From the NCBI GenBank assembly GCA_001599915.1, contig BCIG01000017.1, positions 620,001 to 684,000 on the forward strand: a stretch of DNA of 64,000 nucleotides. The letters are read 5' to 3'. Source of the stretch: Symbiotaphrina buchneri (lineage: Eukaryota > Ascomycota > Symbiotaphrinales > Symbiotaphrinaceae). Shown here one piece after another: positions 13,047 to 23,941 of this stretch (positions within the stretch are counted from its first letter, which is position 1; each line of letters opens with the position of its first letter). The notes beneath the pieces were generated by a model. It did not search any database. It was not told where the DNA came from and was given only the letters and a program-made list of their open reading frames with translations. Both the position numbers and the translations under genes were made by a program.

Positions 13047-14261
13047 ATGGTCGCCATCGACAGCATCCGCGCCTCGAACGCGCACATCCGCGAACTCGGC
13101 CCCGGCCTCGTCGCGCTCTTCGGTAGAACCACCCATCCACCCACCCGTTTTCCCCCGCCTGCTAACTCCAACCCCCATCACAGTCGGCGGCACGTCCGGC
13201 ATCGGGCTGTACACGCTGCAAGCATTCATGCGGCACGCGGACGCGCCGCGCGTGTACCTCGTCGGGCGCAACGAGAAGGCCGCGCAGGAGATCATCCGCG
13301 AGTGCGCGGCGGTGAACAAAGACGGCAAGGTCGAGTTCATCAAGGCGGACGTGACGGAGCTGGCGGAGGTGGATCGCGTGTGTGACGAGGTGAGGAAGAG
13401 GGAGGAGAGGATTAATTTGATGGTGCTGAGTCAGGGGAATATGACGCTCAAGGGAAGGGATGGTAAGTGGCGACCCCTCATTGACCGGGCTCCCGGTTTC
13501 CCTTCCTGGACTTTATGTCTTAGGGAATTGGTGGCGCCGAGTATTTCTCCAGCAGCGACTGACGCCCCGCAGAGAACCCCGAAGGCCTCGACCGGAAGAT
13601 GACGCTATCATACTACTCCCGCATGCGCTTCGCAACCAACCTCCTCCCCCTCCTCCGCCCCTCTCCCACCCCGTCCTCCTCATCGCTCTCACGGATCATC
13701 AGCATCCTCGGCGCGGGCCACGAAGGCGCGCTCAACCTCTCCGACCTGGACTTCAAGCACTCCTTCAGCCCACGCACCTGCGCGAACCACACCATCACCA
13801 TGACGTCGCTGATGCTCGCCGAGCTGGCCGCCCGCGAACCCCGCACCGCATTCCTCCACGTCCAGCCTGGCGGCGTCGAGACCGGCCTCTGGCGCGACCT
13901 GCCGACCTGGGGACGGGTCGGCTACAAGGTCCTGGCGCCGCTGGCGCGCGTGCTGGGTGTGTTTGTGCCGCCCGAGGAGGTCGGTGAGAGGGTGCTGTGG
14001 GCGGGCACGAGTGGGAGGTTCCCGCCTAGGGAGGGAGGGGCGGGAGTTGAGGTGGGCGATGGGGACGTGGCAAGGGGAGCGGATGGGAAAGTGGGCAGTG
14101 GTGCGTATTTGCTGAATGAGGAGAGCGATGTGACGGCGAATAAGTTGTTGAGTGAGTATAGAGATAAAGGCGTGGCGCAGACGGTCTGGGAGCATACGAT
14201 GGGCGTGTTTGAGCGCGTGGCGGAGGAGAATCGGAAGAAGGGCAGGCCGGTGTTTGAGTGA
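13047..14261 (+). CDS. Short-chain dehydrogenase/reductase-like protein
   Basis: Exons 13047-13122, 13184-13462 and 13573-14261 give 347 residues. The first intron splits the dinucleotide-binding loop and splicing restores VGGTSGIGLYTLQAF, a TGxxxGxG-type Rossmann motif. ADVTELAEVDRVCDEV and LVLSQG-like text (LMVLSQGNMTLKGRD) follow. The usual YxxxK catalytic pair appears as YYSRMRF, so the lysine is replaced by arginine. Fungal proteins with this YYSRMRF motif are common and are annotated only as NAD(P)-binding oxidoreductases. Function is therefore a reductase/dehydrogenase of unknown substrate, or a non-catalytic relative. It is cytosolic. Confidence 0.9.
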
Positions 14262-15762
14262 CTTTCTTTCTGAGTCGACGTTTATCAGCCCTTCGCGCGC
14301 TCATATTCTTATTCCCATACCGCATGCTTTCGTGCGAAGCTTCAGCTGTCTTCTACATGAAGCAAGGCATCCAATCATTCCCAGCCATCGATGCTAAAAC
14401 GCCAGCCGGCAAAGAGTTATATGCCTCGCAAGAAGAACCATACGACGCAAAAAGCAGCACGCTCAGTTCCACCCAATGACCCCCTCGCCTACCCTCCCAT
14501 CCCCGCAGCGCACCGTGACTTTGCGGCCGATGACGCCCTTCCCACCAACGCCTAGCTGCAGGCGCTGGGGCAGCGGCACCTCCCAGGCGCGTGTGTGTGG
14601 GGCCGCGAAGTACGATGCTTTACGCGAGCGCGCACACGAGCTGATTGTGAATGAGTGCAGTGGTAATAGGTCCGAAAGGCCGTGGGAGGCGAGGTTGCCG
14701 TGCTGGCTGTTACGGGCCAGTGTATTAGTTGAGATGCATGGGGGTTTGTGGGTCAGGAGGACAGGAGGGTTTAGGATGGCAGGAGGGATGAAAGGAAGAG
14801 GAAGAAGAACAGGAAGCGGGCATACTGGATATCAACAATACACCCATCGAAAACTTGCTGGGGATCCTCTTCTGCGCGTCTGGTCGAGGGCGAGGGCTGA
14901 GAGGATTGAAATATAGCGGTTGTGGGCTGGATGCCACCGCTGGTATTGCTGTTGCGGTCGTTGTTCTGGAAGAGCAATGTGCAGTTGATTCCCGTCTTTG
15001 CTGCGTCGTCGTAGTTGCGTTGTGCTGGAGAAAGCGTTCTAGGGTCTAGAGAGGGTCGGATCACGGCGATCGTCCCGCCTAGAGAGGCGCGCGGGGAGCC
15101 ACACATGGTGTAGGTAGGTGCTGGATGGGAGGAGAGGAGGTGGGAGGGATGGAACGGAGGATAAAATGAGGTTTATCACAGCAGGCAGGGTTTGGAAGCC
15201 ATGATACTGGCGGATGAAGCAATATATATCTGACTCTTCAACAGGTACAGCTTATTGCTTACGTACTGACTCTCAGGAGGTGAGGTCCACACATCCACAT
15301 GCAACCTCCCGGCCAACAAGGTACTCAATCCCCCCACAACTCTGCTGACCAACAGGGTGCCGCGCTAGAATCCACAGGGTAATATGGACACAGTCACGAC
15401 ATGGAGGACCAATGAGATGCTATATACAGAACGGATGACGGGTAAATGGTGGTTGCCGGTGAGGACATTTGAGCACCTTGATGGCCCGTCTGCCTCGCAC
15501 GGACGTGGTTAGCCTGAGGGGGATTGAGGGGGTTTATATCAGCTTGATTACCACGAGAGACACCCACTTGGCCATTCGTTGTAAGATAATTGCTGCAACC
15601 GTACATTTTGAGACTCAGTTTGAAAGTTGAGAAGTCCTTTATCACTTTAGTTTTCTCAGACCGACGATATATAATAATATCCCTACACCGTTTATCACCG
15701 CCAACTTTGAGATATCCGGCATCAAGGTTCAACAAACCCTATCGCAAGAACACAACCTAACC
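14262..15762. other. 1.5-kb intergenic region with a possible esterase-module relic
   Basis: No complete gene. On the minus strand near 15100-14830 a short open stretch reads CTLLFQNNDRNSN. This echoes the TLLFQNNLNASD text of the esterase N-terminal module, but the similarity is too short to call. The right part is the promoter of the superoxide dismutase. Confidence 0.35.
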
Positions 15763-16557
15763 ATGGCACAAGGGCCCTACCACCTCCCCCCCCTCCCGTA
15801 CGCCTACGATGTCCGTCTCCCTCTCCCACCTACCCTCTCCCCCCTTTCTCCAACCACTAACCAAGCCCTAGGCACTCGAGCCCTACATCTCCTCCCAGAT
15901 CATGACGCTGCACCACAGCAAGCACCACGCCACCTACATCGCGAACCTCAACGCCGCACTCTCCACGCAATCCCAAGCGTCCTCCAACGGGCCCAACCTC
16001 CCCTCCCAACTCTCCCTGCAAGCTGCCATCAAGTTCAACGGCGGCGGGCACATCAACCACTCGCTGTTCTGGACGAACCTCACCCCGGCAAACAAACTCG
16101 AAACGAACCTGGCCGCGGCAGCGCCGCAGTTGTTGAAAGCTATTGAGAAGCGATGGGGAGGGGAGAGGGAGTTTAAAGAGGCGTTTGGGAAGACGCTGTT
16201 GGGGATTCAGGGTAGCGGATGGGGGTGGTTGGTTAGAGATGGCGGACAGGGCGAGTTGAGGATCGTTACGAGTAAAGACCAGGATCCGGTGCTGGCGCCG
16301 CTGGTGCCGATTTTGGGGGTGGATATGTGGGAGCATGCGTATTATTTGCAAGTATGTGACCTTTCGCCTCCCTGCAAGCGGTGATTAAAGAAGTTGGGAG
16401 GGAAGGGAGAAGGCTAATGGAGTGTTGAATGCAGTATTTCAATAATAAAGCCGAGTATGTGAAGAATATCTGGAATATCATCAATTGGAAGACGGCCGAG
16501 GAGAGGTTTACGGGGTCGGCGGAGGATGTGTTTAATGTATTGAAGGCGTCGATGTAG
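15763..16557 (+). CDS. Manganese superoxide dismutase, cytosolic type
   Basis: Exons 15763-15810, 15872-16351 and 16435-16557 give 216 residues. The protein begins directly at the mature MnSOD start (YHLPPLPYAYDALEPYIS) with no mitochondrial presequence, so it should be the cytosolic form known from aspergilli and Candida rather than the matrix enzyme. Metal-ligand blocks are visible: MTLHHSKHHATY, GGHINHSLFW, and DMWEHAYYLQ with the Asp and His ligands. The Gln of GIQGSGWGWL is typical of manganese rather than iron enzymes. It converts superoxide to peroxide and oxygen. The 3' end converges on the amidohydrolase gene. Proteins of this type from Aspergillus are known allergens. Confidence 0.95.
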
Positions 16558-16714
16558 GGTGAGCCTACTGGGACGAATGACGCAGCTCTGCATGTGTGCT
16601 TGAAGTTACTGCAAGGAGCTCAGCAATCCTGGATAATGGTGTGGACCTATCACAGCATCAACACCTGTCTATCCATCATGTCTGATCCATAATCCATCTC
16701 ATAACCGAAAGCCA

Positions 16715-18076
16715 CTACACAACTTCAAACCCGTGCCTGACAGCAACATCAAACATCCCCTTCGACTTCTCCTCCTCACCATCACTCTCCTTTTGCACCT
16801 TCAGCTTCATCCACTCCGGCAACAGCGGCCTATCCGGGCTTTTATACAACACCCCTCCCCGCCAAACATGCGTGACCCTATCCGCATCTCCTAAAATCGC
16901 CACATCATCCAATGGATTCCCATCCAGCGCAATAAAATCCGCGTCCCAGCCCTCCTTGAGCTCCCCCGCTTTGGGCGCCTGCGGGCCCAGCGTCAACGGG
17001 CCATTCGCGGTAGCGGCCTCGATGGCCTGCAGGGGCGTCATGCCCGCCTCGACGGCATATCCCAACTCGACGCCGTTCAGGCCATGCTGCAGCATCGAGC
17101 CGCCGGGGATGGTGATGCCGAAATCGGTCCCCAGCGCAATCTTCACGCCCATCTTGACGGCCAGCTTATACGCCTCGCGGTGGGCCTTTGCGACGACGAG
17201 GAGTTTCGCATAGCCCTCCTTCGTAAACGCGTCTTTCATTTTCAACCCAGCCTCGACAATGCCCCTCGTCGCAACGAGGATCGCGCCCTTCTCCTTCATC
17301 AGCCTTGCCGCCTCCTCGTCAATATAACTCCCATGCTCAATCGTCTTAACCCCATTCCGCAGCGCCGCCATAATCCCCGCTTTCCCATGACAATGCGCCG
17401 CAACGACCAACTCCGCACGTCCAGCCTCCTGCACCATCGCCGCAATCTCCTCATCCGAGAACTGCTGATGCCTCGGATCATCTCTAAAACTGCCCACGCC
17501 GCCCGTCGCACAGATCTTAATAACCTTCGCGCCGCGGCGCGTCATCAGCCGCACGGCCTTCAGGCACTCCGGCACGCCATCCGCCAAGTGCTGGAACAGG
17601 CCGTGCTCGATGGCGTCGCAGAGTGCGTTGAGCGGGATATCGTGCGCGTCGCTGTGCCCGCCTGTCTGGCCGATGATTTTGACCGCAGAGTAGATGGCGG
17701 GCCCGACGAGGACGCCCTCGGCGATGGCTTCCGAGAGGTCGATCCCGTAGCCGCCAAGTTCGCGCACGGAGGTGAACCCCGCGTTGAGCAGCCGCAGCCC
17801 GTCGGGCACGATCCGTGCGCCGGCGAGAGCTTGTGGCACGCTGTAGAATGCGGACCCGGAGACTTTGGACGCGCCCAGGAAGTGTGAGTGGCAGTCCCAC
17901 ATCCCGGGCATGAGCGTGTGCACGCGGGTGGGTTTGAGCGTGCGGTAGGCCGATGGGAGGTCTTTGGATGAGCCGGCATAGGTGATCCGTGGGCCGTCGT
18001 AGACAAGGGCGCCGTTGGTGATGGGTTCGCCCCGCCCGGGGATCAGGATGTCACAGGTGATGCATTGCGGCGCCAT
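16715..18076 (-). CDS. Amidohydrolase of the ochratoxinase/imidazolonepropionase-like group
   Basis: A single exon of 453 residues. Metal-centre residues of the amidohydrolase superfamily are all present: DCHSH (His63, His65), the candidate carboxylated lysine in AKVIKICATGGV (about Lys187), AAHCHGKAGIMAA (His228), TIEHGSY (His248) and ALGTDFG (Asp318). The blocks RRGAKVIK, SDEEI..VQEA, MKEKGAILVATR, EAATANGPLTLGPQAP and THVWRGGVLYK closely follow Aspergillus ochratoxinase as I remember its sequence. A binuclear-zinc amidase is therefore likely; the natural substrate is open. I start at ATG 18076 because an upstream in-frame ATG (18136) would read through a run of nine C into a Pro-rich leader unlike a signal peptide. 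No signal peptide is seen from 18076. Confidence 0.93.
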   Translation of the reverse strand: MAPQCITCDILIPGRGEPITNGALVYDGPRITYAGSSKDLPSAYRTLKPTRVHTLMPGMWDCHSHFLGASKVSGSAFYSVPQALAGARIVPDGLRLLNAGFTSVRELGGYGIDLSEAIAEGVLVGPAIYSAVKIIGQTGGHSDAHDIPLNALCDAIEHGLFQHLADGVPECLKAVRLMTRRGAKVIKICATGGVGSFRDDPRHQQFSDEEIAAMVQEAGRAELVVAAHCHGKAGIMAALRNGVKTIEHGSYIDEEAARLMKEKGAILVATRGIVEAGLKMKDAFTKEGYAKLLVVAKAHREAYKLAVKMGVKIALGTDFGITIPGGSMLQHGLNGVELGYAVEAGMTPLQAIEAATANGPLTLGPQAPKAGELKEGWDADFIALDGNPLDDVAILGDADRVTHVWRGGVLYKSPDRPLLPEWMKLKVQKESDGEEEKSKGMFDVAVRHGFEVV

Positions 18077-18738
18077 TGTTGCGGGGGGGGGTCGGGGAGG
18101 ACTTGCTGATGCGCGCAGCGGCAAGGCGATGAGCAATGAAGCTTGAAAAAGTGGATGGATGGGGAAAGTTGTCTGATTAGGACACGTTCAATTGTTAGGC
18201 ATTGCCAGCAGAGGCCGTGGTGGACGTCAGCAAGGCAAGCTCCCCGCAGTGCCTGCACGCCTATCACGGCCAACCACTTACTGCCTGTTTAGGTGGTCGA
18301 TCCAGGAACGATAAACCTGGCCGGCCAATCAAGGGACTGGATGTAAAGTAAACTTGTGTCAAAGGGATAAGTTGCATGGATAAAGTGTCTGTCGAGCTCC
18401 CTATTCGCGTTAGTACGTGGCGTCACGCCTTCGTTGATAGCGGTGTGGGTACCTTCCTTATTCTCGTCCTGTTCTGTTTTAGGGAATTATTTTTCATCCT
18501 TCCGCCGTCGATGATGTTCCTTACAGGCGAGTATATGGACTCCCTTTACTTTTATCATGATCTTGGTATATTGCAATCACACAGAAATTCGACCGGGGAC
18601 CTGTGTGCTGCAGAGAATTCAGGGAGTTCCGATGGGGCTGTGAGAGGCATCTAGCACGTTCAAGTTGATATTACAGCGGGATGAGTTCCGTGTCATCTTG
18701 TCGGAATGGAATTCTGTAGTCATCAAGTCGAGCGTGCT

Positions 18739-18866
18739 CTAAGCAGTTGCGAACTTTTGATACAGTTCAAGATACTCGTCCATGACAATGTGCTTGTGCG
18801 CAGGTGCGTTGCGAAATGGCCAGCCTTTAAGCACCTCGTCGGAGAAGAGATGCATATGACTGCGCT
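18739..18866 (-). pseudogene. Possible terminal exon or gene remnant
   Basis: After a good-looking TTCTTAG acceptor, about 42 codons read with natural protein character (KGWPFRNAPAHKHIVMDEY, then ELYQKF) to a stop at 18739. I could not connect it to a convincing upstream exon, although an open minus-strand stretch lies at 18867-19127. It may be the 3' end of a short gene or what remains of a lost one. The family is not recognised. Confidence 0.28.
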
Positions 18867-19448
18867 CTAAGAACGAAAACTATGAAGATGAAAGATTGGC
18901 AGAAAGGCCATCAAACTCTGAGCACCGTCCTGCTGTATCACACCGGCAGCAGATGTGGCGGTTCCCGTTATTGGCTTCATTACCGGCAGTGCTCGAATCC
19001 TTCGTATGAGGAATACGCCTAGGACACTTATGAGCCAGCCTGTAGAGTAGTTCGGCTCTCTCTCAAGCAGTTTGATACAAACATCACCAATGAAATTGCA
19101 GAGCAACTTGGTGTTGATGATGTGCATGCTGAGTGGTTCCTGGGCTGCGCATCTTCATTTGGGGGTGCGGGCCAGTTGCACTAGTGACGAAACCATTGGC
19201 GGAAGATAAGGGCAACGGAGCGTGTCCGCTACGCCATAACAGCACAAAGTAACTCGCTTGGCAGCGAATCGGAATCCACAGCGACCATGACTGGTGGGAA
19301 GAACGTGACCCTTCACCAACCGCGGCTCGTCTGACATTATTTTCTGACCCGCCTGTTTCTTATCTCGCCCGCCCACCTAGGTTCTCCTCTCGTCCCGGTC
19401 GACCGCAGCCTCAGCCCCTGAACCTTCAACCATCGACCATCATCTGCC

Positions 19449-19490
19449 ACAACTACAACCACAACCACAACCACAAGCAACCACAACCAC
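19449..19490. repeat. CAACCA-type microsatellite in the permease leader
   Basis: Imperfect tandem ACAACC/CAACCA units, seven or so, lie about 70 bp upstream of the permease start and probably within its 5' leader. Confidence 0.7.
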
Positions 19491-19552
19491 ATCACCTCAT
19501 CCGCCCTCTCATCTCCTCTACCTCTCCCTCTCGTGGGTCTCTCCCACACGGC

Positions 19553-19567
19553 ATGCGCGATGGTTAG
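19553..19567 (+). promoter_or_regulatory. Start-overlapping minimal uORF
   Basis: An ATG at 19553 opens a five-codon frame (MRDG, stop at 19565-19567) that overlaps the permease ATG at 19560 in another frame. If the mRNA begins upstream, scanning ribosomes would meet it first, so it could lower or regulate permease translation. This is sequence-level evidence only. Confidence 0.4.
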
Positions 19568-21724
19568 GCACTCCTCCTTCTCGCACCGGCTACCCGAAAA
19601 GCACCAGCTGGGCGTGCTGCCGCCCTACACCGACAGCGACGCCGGCTCGACGCACTCCCTGCCCTTCTCACCCTCATCTCCGACCAACGGCGGCATCCGA
19701 GGCAACATGTACATCTACGATCCAGACGCCCGGCGGCGCTCGCTGCCGTGGCCCCGGCGGATCCTGGACAGTTTCAGACGGGACCCCAACGCCGGCATCA
19801 CCAAGGTGGATCGCTGGAAGATCCGTGAGAACTCCGAGCAGGATGGAGGTTTTGATCATCTGGGTGCGGCGGAGCGCACGGCGAATTCGGGCTTGGTGAG
19901 GCACTTGAAGGGTCGGCATTTGCAGATGATTGCGATTGGTGGGAGTATTGGTGAGTCGGGGTTTCGGAGAGAGGCCTTCCGGTCTAGACGCTGATACTGG
20001 TGTCTGCGATAGGTACCGGATTGTTTGTGACCTCTGGGTCGGCTCTGTCTGGTGGTGGGCCTGCTTCGGTCATCATCGCCTTTGGATTGGTCGGGATAAT
20101 GTTGTATTGTACCGTACAAGCGCTTGGAGAGTTGGCGGTCGTCTTCCCCGTTGCAGGGTCATTTTCGGCATTTTCGACAAGATTCATTGATCCGGCTTGG
20201 GGATTTGCCATGGGATGGAAGTACGTTTTGACCATTGTCTGTCTGTGGACAACTGTTGACGGAATGCTGCAGTTACGCCGTCCAGTGGCTGGTGGTATTA
20301 CCACTCGAGATTGTGGCAGCATCACTCACTATAAACTACTGGAGTGGAGCTGAACAGACGAATAGCGCTGCTTGGGTGACTATATTCCTTGTCATCATAG
20401 TTGCAATAAACTTCTTTGGTGTAAGAGGATATGGTGAAGCAGAATTTTTCTTCTCCGTCATCAAGGTAGTCGCAGTGGTTGGTTTCATGTGAGTTGCTCT
20501 CTACAAGTCGTCTCTTTCGGTTCACTAACATCTATAAGCATCCTTGGCGTAGCTATGAATTGTGGTGGCGGTCCAGGAGGGAGCTATATTGGGGCCAAGT
20601 ATTGGTATCCCAACAACGTTTCGCCGGAATATCCAGGATATGACAACCCTGATGTCGCTCCTGGGAGTATCCAGTCAGGCGCATTCCACAACGGTTTCAA
20701 AGGTCTCTGCAGTGTCTTTGTCACTGCAGCCTTTTCATTTGCCGGCACCGAGCTGGTTGGACTTGCTGCTGCAGAAGCAAGCAATCCTCATAAGACGCTC
20801 CCGACAGCCATTAAGCAGGTGTTTTGGCGTATCACTCTTGTATGTCTTGGGTTCATAACCATGTAGACCTCGGTGGCTGACGATCTTTCTTAGTTTTACA
20901 TGCTTTCCCTCCTCATCGTGGGTCTTTTGGTCCCTTACGGAGACCCTCGCCTCCTATCAGGCTCCAGCAGCGCCGATGCTCGTTCGTCACCCTTCGTCAT
21001 CGCCATCGACAACGCCCGCATCGCCGTCTTGCCTTCAGTGATGAATGTCGTCATTCTCATCGCCGTGCTCAGCGTCGGCAACAGCAGTGTGTACGGCTCC
21101 TCTCGAACACTGGCCGCTCTCGCCGAGCAAGACCAAGCGCCTCGGATCCTCGCATACATCGACCGCAAAGGCCGGCCCATCATCAGCATCGCCGTCTCAT
21201 CCGCGCTCGGCTTCCTCTGCTACGTCGTCGCCGGCGGCGCGTCCCGCGCCGAGACGGCGCTCAACTGGATGTACGCGCTCTCCGGCCTGAGCTCCATCTT
21301 CACCTGGGCCAGCATCTGCCTGGCACACATCCGGTTCCGGCGCGCGTGGCGACTGCAGGGACACCTCCTCTCGGAGATTCCCTACCGATCACAATGCGGA
21401 GTCATCGGATCCTGGGTCGGGCTCGCGCTCAACATCATCGTCTTGATAGCGCAGTTCTGGACGGGGTTCGCGCCGGTCGGGTACGCGCAGCGCAGCGCCA
21501 GCGACCTCGTGCAGAACTTCTTCCTGGCGTACCTGGCGGCGCCGATTGTGATTGCGTTTTATGTCCCGTATAAGCTGATTAAGCGCACGAGGATTGTGAG
21601 GGCCAGAGAGATGGATCTGGATACGGGGAGGAGAGAGGTTAATGTTCAGGCTCTATTGGAGGAGGTTAAGATTGAGCGCAGGGGATGGACGATTCCGATG
21701 CGCATTTTTAGGTTCTTTTGTTAG
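19560..21724 (+). CDS. Amino-acid permease (APC superfamily, fungal YAT family)
   Basis: Exons 19560-19950, 20013-20220, 20273-20488, 20539-20839 and 20894-21724 give 648 residues with consistent phases. A long hydrophilic N tail (about 125 residues, Ser/Pro-rich, basic PWPRRILDSFRRDP) precedes TM1. Then come HLKGRHLQMIAIGGSIGTG, the hallmark of TM1 in yeast amino-acid transporters, MLYCTVQALGELAVVFPVAGSF, MGWNYAVQWLVVLPLEIVAAS rebuilt across intron 2, NFFGVRGYGEAEFFFSVIKV, AFSFAGTELVGLAAAE and SSVYGSSRTLAALAEQDQAP. Twelve membrane segments are expected in the plasma membrane, importing amino acids with protons. Related to general amino-acid permeases; the substrate range cannot be told. A tiny uORF overlaps the start. 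Confidence 0.94.
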
Positions 21725-22488
21725 ATAGGTCTATGCTTTATTGGGAGCGGCGGGTCTTTGGGGTTGGATGGGAGAGACTCCGGGGCTTTGGGGAGCGGCG
21801 GCCTTGGGTGGACGCGATGCATGGATGGATGAACGATGGGTGAATGAATGGCCATGAGCGAGACGGGGAGGTGTCTTGGATACCTTGTTTCTGCCTTTTA
21901 TCTCTATTTTGATTGATGGATGGGCGGCATTGGATGGTGGTGATGGTGCTTGTCATGCGTTTGATGAAATTAGTCGAGTCATTGGTTGCCTACGAATCAA
22001 GAAAGACTTGTGGTCGTGAAGCATTTCAATCTTCGCTGTAATGCCTACCTTATGCCCTGGATGCTAGCTCTAGCCGCGTTTATTATGATGCGTGCCTGGA
22101 TCAAGTATCCCTTTGAAATAACAGCATGCTCCGTCGCCCTCTGCAACAGGCCCAGATTTAATTTGACGCTTTCTGTTGCCTCGAATACCTCCAGGCCAAG
22201 TGACCGCAAGTGGATGCGATGACGCCTTCGCGCGAAACAAGCAATAAGGGATTAATAGAATTACATCCGGGCGAATCGGTATCTACGGCGAGCACGACAT
22301 CTTCCCCACATGCAACGCGGCCCCATCGGACCCCACCGATAGCTTGCTCCCGCCCCGTTTTTTCCTCCTCACCACCGTTATCTTTTGATTAAACAACTCT
22401 CCGAGCGACCTTCATAACAGATTTCTTTCTACAGAACTCATCAGCTAGGGCATTTGGTTGCTCGGCTTGGTGAAAGAGGGCTTACATC
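21725..22488. other. Intergenic between permease and NmrA-like gene
   Basis: No gene supported. It contains GATGG/TGGATGG-rich 3' flank of the permease and the NmrA-like promoter. Confidence 0.5.
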
Positions 22489-23698
22489 ATGACGGGCGAG
22501 ATCAAGAATGTCATGCTTGTTGGGGTAGGTCGTGGGCCCCACATCCGCATCCGCATCCGCGTCCGCATCCTAGCAGTGCCGCAAAGTCCACGGAACAAAG
22601 CATCGCACAGCTATTCCCTAGCCGCATCACATTGCTACATCTGCTGACCTCTTCTCCAAGGGCACCGGCCAAATCGGGAAACACATCCTCCAAGCCCTCC
22701 TGCGCGCCAACTTCGCCGTCACAACCCTAACCCGCTCCTCTTCCACCTCCTCCTCTCTCCCCTCCTCCATCCCCATCAAAATCACAGACTACAGCCACAG
22801 CTCCCTCGTCACCGCCCTCCGCGGCCAAGACGCCCTCGTAAGCGCCATCGGCGGTCCCGCGCTGGCCGCGCAAAAAGCGCTCGCGGACGCAGCGGCCGAG
22901 GCTGGGGTGAAAAGGTTTATCCCGAGCGAGTTTGGGAGCAATACGACGAACCCGAGGACCGTGGAGTTGGTCCCGGTCTTTCCGGCGAAGAGAGAGGTCG
23001 TGAAGCATTTGGAGAAGTTGGCGCAGAAGGGAGGGATGACCTGGACGGCGCTGGCGACGGGGCCGTTTTTTGAGATGGTGGGTTTTTTGGTCTCTCTCAT
23101 CCTTTTAGAGTTGCGGAGTTGTTTCTTTCGAGAAGGAAGGAGAGGTAGCTGTGGATGTGAGGATGTTGGTTTCGAAGAGCAGAGAAGACGTGGCTGGCGA
23201 GTATTTCAGGGCAAAGGTTGATGATGGCTAACAACCCGCTTCCCCGCGCAGGGCATCGAGAACGGCTTCCTCGGGTACTCCATCCCGACCAGCACCGCGA
23301 CAATCTACAACGGGGGCACCAAGAACTTCAGCACGTCGACGTACTCCCTGGTCGGGCGCGCCGTGGCCGCCATCCTCTCCCACCCGTCCGAAACCGCCAA
23401 CCAATTCATCTTCGTGGAGAGCTTCAACACGAACCAAAACGCGCTGCTGGCGAAACTCGAGAAGCTGACGGGCAAGAAATGGAAGGTGGTCCATGCGTCG
23501 ACGAAGGATTTGAGAACGCAGGGAGAAGAGAAGATGAAGAAGGGAGACTTTAGCGGGATTGGCGATTTGATTATGTGTGCGGTTTATGGTACGGGCTATG
23601 GCGGCGATATGAGAACCGAGACGAAGGGCCCGAGTAATAAACTCCTGGGCCTGCCGGAGGAGGAGGATCTGGAGGGGGCGATTAGGAGTTTGTTGTGA
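22489..23698 (+). CDS. NmrA-like / isoflavone-reductase-type NAD(P)-binding protein
   Basis: Exons 22489-22524, 22661-23077 and 23252-23698 give 299 residues. Splicing the first intron forms MLVGGTGQIGKHILQALL, an atypical-SDR Rossmann motif GGTGxIG at residues 11-17. SAIGGPALAAQKALADAAA, VKRFIPSEFGSNT and TGPFFEMGIENGFLG follow, which is the order seen in fungal NmrA-like and isoflavone-reductase-like proteins. Such proteins bind NAD(P)H and act either as reductases of aromatic compounds or as redox-sensing regulators. Nothing here separates the two. It is cytosolic, with no signal peptide. The first intron (136 nt) carries a CATCCG microsatellite. Confidence 0.92.
22542..22570. repeat. CATCCG hexanucleotide microsatellite inside intron 1
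   Basis: About five imperfect CATCCG units within the first intron of the NmrA-like gene. Confidence 0.7.
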
Positions 23699-23941
23699 CG
23701 GAAGAACGAGAGCGTGGTAGAGTTAGGGAGTTGCTGGATTTCACTAGGGATTACTATCAAATCGAAGGTTGCCATCGTGATGCCCACTGGCGAAGCAATG
23801 CCCATGCGTCTTTTATTATGATCATTATCCCTCATCATTACTGTTTTCTTTTTGCCAATCTTCTTAAGCACCCTTCCATGCACTTCCTCCATCCCGCCAT
23901 TCCGCCTTCCCACCCCGCCCTCCTTCCCTCCCCCGTCCTCC

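Larger units (their letters stand above)
18137..19559. other. 1.4-kb region between divergent genes
   Basis: Mostly without a supportable gene. Apart from the possible exon at 18739-18866 it holds the promoter and 5' leader of the permease. Several short frames on both strands lack motifs. Confidence 0.4.

Noticed and set aside
14771-15106. Minus-strand frame with CTLLFQNN similar to the esterase module
   Set aside because: Only about ten residues agree and the following frame is Ser/Pro- then Phe-rich; too short to claim a gene relic.
17084-17887. Long open frame (267 codons) on the plus strand
   Set aside because: It is the antisense shadow of the amidohydrolase gene, Arg/His-rich with no motif.
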